From Kiloniellales bacterium (lineage in GTDB: Bacteria; Pseudomonadota; Alphaproteobacteria; Kiloniellales; JAKSBE01): a DNA stretch of 8,500 nt. Of this stretch, positions 1 through 5,665 are shown piece after piece (position 1 is the first letter of the stretch; every line of letters begins with the position of its first letter). The DNA is taken from contig JASJAL010000120.1 in NCBI GenBank assembly GCA_030067055.1, forward strand, positions 1 to 8,500. Reading direction: 5' to 3'. Position numbers and translations under genes: made by a program. The notes under the pieces were generated by a model. That model made no database searches. It had not been told where the DNA came from and saw nothing but the letters and a program-made list of their open reading frames with translations.

Positions 1-539
1 GGGAGGAAGGCCTCTTCCCCAACCAGCGGGCCCTGGACGAGACCGGCCTCAAGGGCCTGGAGGAGGAGCGCCGCTTGGCCTACGTCGGCCTGACCCGGGC
101 CCGCCGCCAGGCGGTGGTCAGCTTCGCCGCCAACCGGCGGCTGCACGGCTCCTGGGCGGCGGCGATCCCGTCGCGCTTCGTCGACGAGCTACCCCGGGAT
201 CACGTCGAAGTCGAGAGCGACGCCGGGCTATACGGCGCCACCGGCGGCGGCTTCGGCTCGGGAAGCGGCTTCGCGGATTGGGACAGCCACCGCTGGTCGC
301 CGGGACTCGAGCGCGCCCAGCGCAATCGCGACCGGGCCGCGCCCTTCATCGAAGGCACGGCGACCGTCCTGGGCAGCGGTACCGGAGATTTCCCGCCGGG
401 CACCCGGGTCTTCCACCAGAAATTCGGCTACGGCACGGTGCGCGAAGTCGAAGGCGACCGGCTGACCATCGACTTCGACAAAGCCGGCAACAAGAAGGTC
501 ATGGCCGGCTTCGTCGTGCCGGAGCATTTGGCGGGCTAG
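1..539 (+). CDS. uvrD: UvrD/PcrA-type superfamily 1 DNA helicase, 3' end only
   Basis: This is the C-terminal ~178 codons of a 3'-5' SF1A DNA helicase, the motor used in nucleotide-excision and mismatch repair; the gene starts outside the window. The reading frame is open from base 3. The first residues carry the EEGLFP motif (helicase motif V region), then EEERRLAYVGLTRAR, the motif VI signature that contacts ATP through its arginine. A glycine/serine-rich linker of about 80 residues follows. The last ~45 residues (VFHQKFGYGTV, then a KKVM segment) form the small Tudor-like C-terminal domain of UvrD/PcrA, which contacts RNA polymerase in characterised members. Family members are usually 700-800 aa, so roughly the last quarter is present. 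The TTG at 75 lies inside motif VI and is not a real start. The stop at 537-539 overlaps the prmA Shine-Dalgarno, so the two genes are probably co-transcribed. Family assignment is firm; uvrD versus pcrA naming is arbitrary. Confidence 0.93.
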   Translation, partial: EEGLFPNQRALDETGLKGLEEERRLAYVGLTRARRQAVVSFAANRRLHGSWAAAIPSRFVDELPRDHVEVESDAGLYGATGGGFGSGSGFADWDSHRWSPGLERAQRNRDRAAPFIEGTATVLGSGTGDFPPGTRVFHQKFGYGTVREVEGDRLTIDFDKAGNKKVMAGFVVPEHLAG

Positions 540-552
540 GAGCCGTGGTCTG

Positions 553-1428
553 ATGGCAGGCTCGGGCTGGCGCATCGACCTGGTGGCGCCCGCGACGGCT
601 CAGGCGGCCTTCGAGGGCGCGCTGGAGCCCTTGGGCGGAGCCTTGGTCATCGGCCTGCCGAGAGAGGACGGCTTGGTGGCGCTGCAGGTCTACCTGCAGG
701 AAAAGCCCGAAGAGGCGGCGCTACGCGCCTGTCTGGCAAGCGCCGCCGACGCCGCCGGCACGTCGGTGCCGGAGGCCAGGATCGCCGCACTGGCCGACAC
801 CGACTGGGTCGCGGAAAGCCAGAGCAACCTGCCGGCGATCCGCGCCGGGCGCTTCTACCTGCACGGCAGCCACGTCACCGCGCCGGCCCCGCCGGCGTCG
901 ATCCCGCTGCTGATCGACGCCAACGTGGCCTTCGGCACCGGCCGGCACGAGTCGACCCGCGGCTGCTTGCTGGTCCTGGAGGGCCTCGACAAGGCGGGCT
1001 TCCAGCCACGCCGTCTGCTCGATCTCGGCTGCGGCTCGGGGATCCTGGCCCTGGGCATGGCAAAGCTCTGGCGGCGCCCGGTCCTGGCGGCGGACAACGA
1101 TCCGGCCGCCGTCGAAGTCGCCCGGATCAACGCCCGGATCAACCGGGTCGCCCGTTGGGTCCGGCCTTTGGTCTCGGAGGGCTACCAACACCGCTTCTTG
1201 AAGGCGGCCGGTCCCTTCGACCTGATCGTCGCCAACATCCTGGCCGAGCCCCTGGCCGCGATGGCGGCCGACCTGCGGACCCATCTGGCACCGGACGGTC
1301 GAGCCGTCCTCTCCGGCCTGCTCGTCAGCCAAGAGCGCCTGGTACTGAACCCGCATCGGGCCCAGGGCCTCAGCCTCTTGCGCCGGCTGCGGCTGGACGA
1401 GTGGTCGACCTTGGTCCTGCGCCGCTGA
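553..1428 (+). CDS. prmA: Ribosomal protein L11 methyltransferase PrmA
   Basis: PrmA is a cytosolic SAM-dependent enzyme that methylates amino groups of ribosomal protein L11. The 291-aa length fits the family (about 290-300). Residues 1 to ~115 form the N-terminal L11-recognition region. FGTGRHEST at 127-135 is the PrmA-specific loop before the catalytic domain. The SAM-binding glycine motif DLGCGSG is at 157-163, an acidic DND that can hold the SAM ribose is at 181-183, and the NIL motif near N228 is in the usual place for the PrmA active site. The ATG at 553 is preceded by AGGAG at 538-542, which overlaps the helicase stop, so translation is probably coupled to the upstream gene. The gene ends 12 nt before a hairpin terminator shared with the converging DUF1127 gene. 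Several unrelated ORFs on the opposite strand here show no domain signal. Confidence 0.95.
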   Translation: MAGSGWRIDLVAPATAQAAFEGALEPLGGALVIGLPREDGLVALQVYLQEKPEEAALRACLASAADAAGTSVPEARIAALADTDWVAESQSNLPAIRAGRFYLHGSHVTAPAPPASIPLLIDANVAFGTGRHESTRGCLLVLEGLDKAGFQPRRLLDLGCGSGILALGMAKLWRRPVLAADNDPAAVEVARINARINRVARWVRPLVSEGYQHRFLKAAGPFDLIVANILAEPLAAMAADLRTHLAPDGRAVLSGLLVSQERLVLNPHRAQGLSLLRRLRLDEWSTLVLRR

Positions 1429-1439
1429 GCCGGGACAGG

Positions 1440-1466
1440 AAAAAGGCGGTCCTACGGGACCGCCTT
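1440..1466 (-). terminator. Rho-independent terminator of the DUF1127 gene, possibly bidirectional
   Basis: A perfect 10-bp stem pairs 1443-1452 (AAGGCGGTCC) with 1457-1466. On the plus strand the loop is TACG closed by C-G, so the plus-strand RNA has the extra-stable C(UACG)G tetraloop of the UNCG class. Read on the minus strand, the GC-rich stem runs into five T residues (complement of the A run at 1440-1444), a classic intrinsic terminator for the gene ending at 1498. In the plus direction the stem ends in TT followed by CATC, so it would stop prmA transcripts less efficiently, although it may still protect their 3' end. Confidence 0.85.
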
Positions 1467-1497
1467 CATCGCCTTCTTCCTGGAGTGTCGTTTCGGC

Positions 1498-2127
1498 TCA
1501 AGCGGCCTTGCGCGCGTCAAGCGGCACGTTGGCGTTCGCGGCGCCCGTCGCCATCAGATAGAAGGGCAGCAGCACGGCTGCGCTCAGCTTGACCGTGAAG
1601 CCGGGACGCCCATCGGCCAGCAGGCTCTCCAGCTGCCAGGTCGGGCTGCGGCCGTCGAGCTGCGCATCGACCACCTCGGAAAGGGTTGCCCGCTCGACGC
1701 CGATGTCGCGCAGCAGGCGGTCGTCCAGCGCGGCAAGCTGTGAGATGGTCTGGCGCCGGATCGCGGCGCGTTTCAGCTCGGCCTTGAGCCGCTGCAGCCA
1801 GCCGGCCTCTTCGGGAAATGCGCTCTGGCTGGACTCCAGGGCGATGCGGCCGATATCGCCACGCTCGACGCCGATATCGCGGAGCTGGCGGTCATCGAGC
1901 TCCTCGAGGGCCGCAAGCGTACGTCGCCGGGCAAGGCCGCGCTGGACGGCGCAGACCAGGGCGGCGAGCCCCAAGGCACGCCACAGCTTTGCAAAGCCTC
2001 GGTTGATGTAGATTGCGCGCTGACGCCGCGCTTCCCAAAGGAAGTTCTCGACTTCGTCGGGGCCGACGGTCGCCTGGGCCTTCGACCTCAGAATTTCCGC
2101 ACGTTCGGTCTCTGACAGGCGGGACAT
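1498..2127 (-). CDS. Protein with two tandem DUF1127 (YjiS-like) domains
   Basis: A 209-aa protein. Two copies of the DUF1127 core are visible: L(D)DRQLRDIGVER at about 77-89 and LDDRLLRDIGVER at about 134-146, each preceded by an Arg-rich amphipathic stretch (RRRTLAALEE near 67-76; IRRQTISQL near 123-131). The copies are 57 residues apart, and the DNA repeat is visible at 1691 onward and 1862 onward. The N-terminal 45 residues are charged and unassigned. The C-terminus (about 177-199) is hydrophobic with a preceding Lys180 and ends in an ANA motif, like a misplaced signal peptide or tail anchor. Known DUF1127 proteins are usually about 45-80 aa with one domain; in several Alphaproteobacteria they bind RNA or affect RNA turnover and phosphate or stress responses. 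Whether this protein does so is inference. The ATG at 2127 has AAGGAG nine bases upstream (2137-2142). It is transcribed divergently from the aminopeptidase and convergently with prmA. Confidence 0.85.
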   Translation of the reverse strand: MSRLSETERAEILRSKAQATVGPDEVENFLWEARRQRAIYINRGFAKLWRALGLAALVCAVQRGLARRRTLAALEELDDRQLRDIGVERGDIGRIALESSQSAFPEEAGWLQRLKAELKRAAIRRQTISQLAALDDRLLRDIGVERATLSEVVDAQLDGRSPTWQLESLLADGRPGFTVKLSAAVLLPFYLMATGAANANVPLDARKAA

Positions 2128-2364
2128 AGTTGGTTACTCCTTGTCTTTAGCCAAATTCCCAGCTTGGAAGGAGCTCCCCGAGACACCCGGTAGGAGGGTT
2201 TCTTCTTGCTCTTGGCCGGAATATAGAAGCGCCCACTGGGCCGGCGCAGCGGTCGTTTTGCACTGCAGCATTGTCGGCCCTGCATGGCTTTCGGCAGCGA
2301 ACTTGCCTGCTTTGCGAGGGCGCCTTAGCTTGCCGGTTCAGACCATCTCAGCCGGAGGCCCGAA
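2128..2364. promoter_or_regulatory. Divergent intergenic region carrying promoters for the DUF1127 and aminopeptidase genes
   Basis: These 237 bp must contain the start signals for two outward-facing genes, and the stretch is less G/C-biased than its surroundings. On the minus strand a TATATT at 2225-2220 is a candidate -10 for the DUF1127 gene, but I see no good -35 at 17 nt. On the plus strand TTGCAC at 2258-2263 resembles a -35 without a convincing -10, and TTGCCT (2303) with TAGCTT (2326) is weak. A GGAGCTCC palindrome lies at 2170-2177, and TGC-N6-GCA arms lie around 2259-2270. No small gene is convincing here, and the promoter assignments are tentative. Confidence 0.4.
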
Positions 2365-2367
2365 GTG
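2354..2367 (+). promoter_or_regulatory. Shine-Dalgarno that fixes the GTG start of the aminopeptidase
   Basis: GGAGG at 2354-2358 sits 6 nt before GTG at 2365-2367. The same frame has a TAG stop at 2326-2328 and no better start between. This supports translation from 2365, and so an N-terminal segment of about 85 residues ahead of the usual aminopeptidase start region. The next in-frame ATG codons (2512, 2578) lie well inside. Confidence 0.75.
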
Positions 2368-4422
2368 CAGGATTCTGCCCCGATCTACGCCGGAGACGCC
2401 GAACTCGGCCGCCTGCTAGCCGAAACCGGCGTCGACTTGGACGTAACCGCGGTTCGAGATCTGCTGGCCGGAGTCCTGGCCGCACCCGAGCCCGAGAACC
2501 CCGGGGCCTGGATGGACCTAGTGGCGAACCAGCGCAGCTCGGCGCTCACGGCCCAGCTTGCCGCCCTGAAACGCGATATGGCGACCAAGCGGGACGACGG
2601 CCTCGGCACCGGCGCAGATCACGCGGCCCGCTTGGCGGACCTCAGGGCAGAACTCGCGCGCCGCGGCCTTCAAGGCTTTCTGGTGCCACGAAGCGACGAG
2701 CACCAGGGCGAGTACGTGCCGGCCCGAGCCCAGCGCCTGGCCTGGCTGACCGGCTTCACCGGCTCGGCCGGCGCCGCGCTGGTCCTGGCCGAACGGGCCG
2801 CGGTCTTCGTCGACGGTCGCTATACCCTGCAGGTCCGCCAGCAGGTCGACACCACGATCTTTAGCCCGGTTCACCTGGCAGACACGGCGCCGGCAGACTG
2901 GATTTCCGAGCACCTGCAACCCGGAGAGACGCTCGGCTACGACCCCTGGCTGCACAGCGAATCCCAGGTCAAGGGCTTGCGGGCAGCGGCCGAAAAGGCC
3001 GGCGGCAGCCTGGTACCCTGCGACGGCAACCCCCTGGACGCGGTCTGGCGCGGCCAGCCAGCGCCGCCGCTGGCGCCGGTCCGGCCCCACGACCTGGCCT
3101 ACGCCGGGCAGCCGGCTGCCGAGAAGCGGGCCCAGGTCGGCGCCGAGATCGGCCTGCGCGGTGCCGAGGCGGCGGTCCTGACCCTGCCGGATTCCATCGC
3201 CTGGTTGTTGAACATCCGCGGTGGCGACGTCACCCACACCCCCTTCGCCCTGTCCTTCGCGATTCAGCGGGCCGATGGCAACACGACCTGGTTCATCGAC
3301 CACCGCAAGCTGACCGCGGCAACGCGACAGCACCTGGGCAATGCCGTCACCGTCGAGCCGCCGGAAGCCTTCGGCCCAGCGCTCGAGGCCCTGGGCCAGG
3401 CCGCCGCGACGGTCACGCTTGACCCGGCCTCGGCGCCGGACTGGGTCTTCGAGCGCCTGAGCCAGAGCGGCGCGAAGCTGATCCCGGGGCCGGACCCCTG
3501 TCTGCTGCCAAAGGCGCGCAAGAACGAGGTCGAGATCGCCGGCGCCCGCGCCGCACACCTGCGCGACGGGGCCGCGGTGACCCGCTTTCTGGCCTGGCTG
3601 GCGGCCGAGGCGCTGAGCCGGGCCGGCAAGGACCCGGTGACCGAGATCGAGGCGGCCGAGCGTTTGGCCGGGTTCCGGCGTCGGAACGATAGCTTCCGCG
3701 ACCTGTCTTTCGACACGATTTCCGGCGCCGGCCCGAACGGCGCCATCGTGCACTACCGGGTCGAGGAGGCGAGCAACCGGGCGCTCGGCGCCGGCGAACT
3801 CTACCTGGTCGATTCCGGCGCCCAATATCCGGACGGGACCACGGATGTCACGCGAACCCTGGCGATCGGAGAGCCGACGGGGGAGATGCGCGACCGCTTC
3901 ACCCGGGTCCTCAAGGGCCATATCGCGATCGCGACCGCCCGCTTCCCCAAGGGCACCACCGGCACCCAGCTCGACACCCTGGCCCGGCGGCCCCTCTGGG
4001 AGGCCGGCCTGGACTTCGACCACGGCACCGGCCACGGGGTCGGCAGCTACCTTTCGGTCCACGAAGGCCCGCAGCGGATTGCCAAGGCGCCCAACCCGGT
4101 GCCGCTGGAGCCTGGGATGATCGTTTCCAACGAGCCAGGCTATTATAAGGAGGGCGCCTACGGTATCCGGATCGAAAACCTGGTGACCGTCGTGCCGCTG
4201 ACTGCGCCGCCCGAGAGCGAGCGGGAGATGCTCGGCTTCGAGACCCTGACCCTGGCCCCGATCGACCGCGCGCTGATCGAGCCGGCGCTCTTGGACGCGA
4301 CCGAAATCGCTTGGCTGGACGCCTACCACGCCCGCGTGCGCGCGGCGCTGAGCCCCGAGCTCGACCCGGAGACCGCGGCCTGGCTGGCGGCGGCGACGGC
4401 ACCCCTCGCCGGAGTGCGATAG
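2365..4422 (+). CDS. pepP: Xaa-Pro aminopeptidase (M24B, three-domain XPNPEP1 type) with an N-terminal extension
   Basis: A dinuclear-metal peptidase that removes an N-terminal residue when the second residue is proline; probably cytosolic, since no signal peptide is visible. All five metal ligands can be placed: D483 (VDSGAQY), D494 (GTTDVTRT), H557 (GTGHGVG), E590 (SNEPGYY) and E604 (GIRIEN). H463 (IVHYR) and H566 (SVHEGP) match further conserved active-site histidines. Spacings agree with human XPNPEP1 (ligands D415, D426, H489, E523, E537 as I recall them) to within one residue. Order: extra N-terminal segment 1 to ~86; creatinase-like domain I ~87-215 (FLVPRSDEHQGEYVP near the start); domain II ~230-385; M24 catalytic fold ~390-610; C-terminal M24_C-like region ~620-685. 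Without the extension it has the usual ~600 residues. The extension (PGAWMDLVA, then a Lys/Arg-containing helix) is acidic and probably helical, of unknown role. The stop is 1 nt from the deacylase start, so an operon is likely. Enzyme family is firm; natural substrate is unknown. Confidence 0.93.
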   Translation: MQDSAPIYAGDAELGRLLAETGVDLDVTAVRDLLAGVLAAPEPENPGAWMDLVANQRSSALTAQLAALKRDMATKRDDGLGTGADHAARLADLRAELARRGLQGFLVPRSDEHQGEYVPARAQRLAWLTGFTGSAGAALVLAERAAVFVDGRYTLQVRQQVDTTIFSPVHLADTAPADWISEHLQPGETLGYDPWLHSESQVKGLRAAAEKAGGSLVPCDGNPLDAVWRGQPAPPLAPVRPHDLAYAGQPAAEKRAQVGAEIGLRGAEAAVLTLPDSIAWLLNIRGGDVTHTPFALSFAIQRADGNTTWFIDHRKLTAATRQHLGNAVTVEPPEAFGPALEALGQAAATVTLDPASAPDWVFERLSQSGAKLIPGPDPCLLPKARKNEVEIAGARAAHLRDGAAVTRFLAWLAAEALSRAGKDPVTEIEAAERLAGFRRRNDSFRDLSFDTISGAGPNGAIVHYRVEEASNRALGAGELYLVDSGAQYPDGTTDVTRTLAIGEPTGEMRDRFTRVLKGHIAIATARFPKGTTGTQLDTLARRPLWEAGLDFDHGTGHGVGSYLSVHEGPQRIAKAPNPVPLEPGMIVSNEPGYYKEGAYGIRIENLVTVVPLTAPPESEREMLGFETLTLAPIDRALIEPALLDATEIAWLDAYHARVRAALSPELDPETAAWLAAATAPLAGVR

Positions 4423-4426
4423 GGTG
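4411..4426 (+). promoter_or_regulatory. Shine-Dalgarno inside the aminopeptidase gene for the deacylase GTG start
   Basis: GGAG at 4411-4414 lies in the last codons of the aminopeptidase gene, 9 nt before GTG at 4424-4426. The upstream stop TAG is at 4420-4422, leaving 1 nt between the genes. This arrangement favours translational coupling. Confidence 0.65.
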
Positions 4427-5584
4427 ATCAGGACGACCGAACGCCAGGCGTTGCTGCCCAGCGCCACGGGCACCCAGCGCCTGCTGACCCTGCACCGCTA
4501 CGGCGCGCCCGAGACCAGACCCAAGGCCTATCTCCAGGCCGCTCTGCACGCCGACGAGACGCCGGGCCTGCTAGTCCTGCATCACCTAGTCCGTCTGCTG
4601 GATGCGGCGGCCGCGCGCGGCGAGATCGCCGGGCAGATCGTGATCCTGCCTTACGCCAACCCGATCGGCCTGGACCAGAACGTCAACGGCTACCACCTCG
4701 GCCGCCAGCACCTCGGCGGCGGCGGCAACTTCAATCGAAACTGGTTCGACCTCAGCGAGCCCGTCGCCGAGGCCGTGGCCGACTTGCTCGGCCCGGATCC
4801 CGAGAAGAACGTCGAAGCGATCCGCGCCGCCCTGCGGGCTGCCGTGTCGGGCCGACGCGAAAACCTCCCGGCCGATCAGCTCGGCGCCGAGTTGATCGAC
4901 CACCGGCTGCGCCTGGCCCAGGAGGCGGTTGACGCCGACTTGGTGCTCGACCTGCACTGCGATCTGGAAGCCCTGATGCACATCTTCCTGATCCCGGCGC
5001 ACTGGCCCGAGGCTCAGGACATCGTGGCCGAACTGGGCTGCCAGGCGGCGCTGCTGGCCGCGGACTCGGGGGGCGGCTCCTTCGATGAGTCCTTCTCGAC
5101 TCCCTGGACCAAGCTCGCGGCCCGTTTCCCCGAGCATCCGATCCCACCCGCGTGCCTCTCCGCCACCGTGGAGCTGCGCGGACGCGGCGACGTTTCCGAC
5201 AGCCTGGCGAAGGCCGACGCCGCCGCCCTGTTCCGGATCCTGCAACGCCGCGGCTTCGTCGCGGGCGATCCGGGCCCCCTGCCCGAACGGCTCTGCGAAG
5301 CGACACCCCTGGAGGCCGTCGACGTTCTGCGCGCACCGGCAGCCGGGGTGCTGGCCTACAGGGTGTCGCTGGGCGCGCGGGTCAAAGAAGGCGACGTGAT
5401 CGCGGAGGTCATCGACCCGGCGGCCGACCCCGAGTCGGCACGAACGGAGGCAACCGCCGGCACCGACGGCTTGGTCCTGTCGCGCCACGTCCAGTTCTAC
5501 GTGACCCCGGGTACCTCGATTGCGAAGATCGTCGGCACTAAGCCCCTGCCGCACCGAAGCGAGGGCAGCCTGCTCGAGGACTGA
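4424..5584 (+). CDS. Zinc-dependent deacylase of the succinylglutamate desuccinylase/aspartoacylase (AstE/AspA) family
   Basis: An M14-like metallo-hydrolase expected to cleave the amide bond of an N-acylated amino acid or related small molecule in the cytosol. Zinc ligands are H42 and E45 (LHADET) and H178 (LDLHCD). N104-R105 (NFNRNW) match the substrate-carboxylate-binding NR pair, and E250 (TVELRG) fits the catalytic glutamate. Residues ~298-375 form a C-terminal beta-barrel resembling a biotinyl/lipoyl domain (RAPAAGVL, then GARVKEGDVIAEV). It has no MKM-type modification lysine, so it is probably structural or an active-site cap, as is common in this family. The 386-aa length fits. It follows the aminopeptidase by 1 nt, suggesting that both act in scavenging blocked peptides or acyl-amino acids; that link is inference. 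Relatives act on N-succinylglutamate, N-acetylaspartate or acetyl-diaminobutyrate, but there are no arginine-catabolism or ectoine genes nearby, so no specific substrate is claimed. Confidence 0.88.
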   Translation: MIRTTERQALLPSATGTQRLLTLHRYGAPETRPKAYLQAALHADETPGLLVLHHLVRLLDAAAARGEIAGQIVILPYANPIGLDQNVNGYHLGRQHLGGGGNFNRNWFDLSEPVAEAVADLLGPDPEKNVEAIRAALRAAVSGRRENLPADQLGAELIDHRLRLAQEAVDADLVLDLHCDLEALMHIFLIPAHWPEAQDIVAELGCQAALLAADSGGGSFDESFSTPWTKLAARFPEHPIPPACLSATVELRGRGDVSDSLAKADAAALFRILQRRGFVAGDPGPLPERLCEATPLEAVDVLRAPAAGVLAYRVSLGARVKEGDVIAEVIDPAADPESARTEATAGTDGLVLSRHVQFYVTPGTSIAKIVGTKPLPHRSEGSLLED

Positions 5585-5628
5585 CTCGCGGCCGAAGCCC
5601 AGGCATCGCGCGGCAACTTCGGTGCCAT

Positions 5629-5665
5629 TTGCACACGAAGCGTGCTAGAATTATATACTTAGTAT
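5629..5665 (+). promoter_or_regulatory. Predicted promoter of the HtrA-like gene, with a palindrome over the start codon
   Basis: TTGCAC (5629-5634) and TATATA (5652-5657) are separated by 17 nt, a standard sigma-70-like layout in an unusually AT-rich pocket. Transcription would start about 7 nt after the -10 box, at about 5664, which is the A of the ATG. An alternative -10 is TATACT at 5654-5659 with a 19-nt spacer. An 11-base palindrome, ATACT-T-AGTAT (5655-5665), overlaps the -10 end and the start codon and could be an operator or chance. No Shine-Dalgarno precedes the ATG. Confidence 0.55.

Noticed and set aside
721..1356. A 211-codon open frame antisense to prmA
   Set aside because: The composition is typical of a shadow frame, with no motifs. 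The plus strand encodes a complete PrmA.
1691..1918. Direct repeats in the DUF1127 gene as a mobile or CRISPR-like element
   Set aside because: There are only two imperfect copies, in frame and encoding the same protein motif, so they reflect domain duplication.
2199..2227. TATAGA at 2222-2227 as a plus-strand promoter for pepP
   Set aside because: The -35 at the right spacing is poor (TTTCTT), and the better TTG match is only about 14 nt away.
2518..4473. A 651-codon open frame antisense to the aminopeptidase gene
   Set aside because: It lacks recognisable domains, is low-complexity in Gly/Arg/Gln, and lies opposite a gene with all M24 ligands intact. Long antisense frames are expected in GC-rich coding DNA.
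4586..5554. A 322-codon open frame antisense to the deacylase gene
   Set aside because: No domain or Shine-Dalgarno is visible, and the sense strand has the zinc and catalytic residues of the AstE/AspA family.
5592..5622. CCGAAG / CTTCGG inverted repeat after the deacylase gene as a terminator
   Set aside because: The stem is only 6 bp with a 19-nt loop and no T tract. It is too weak to call a terminator.
5650..5655. Perfect TATAAT on the minus strand in the AT-rich pocket
   Set aside because: The region 17 nt upstream on that strand does not resemble a -35 box, and no credible minus-strand gene follows. The plus-strand promoter explains the AT-rich stretch better.
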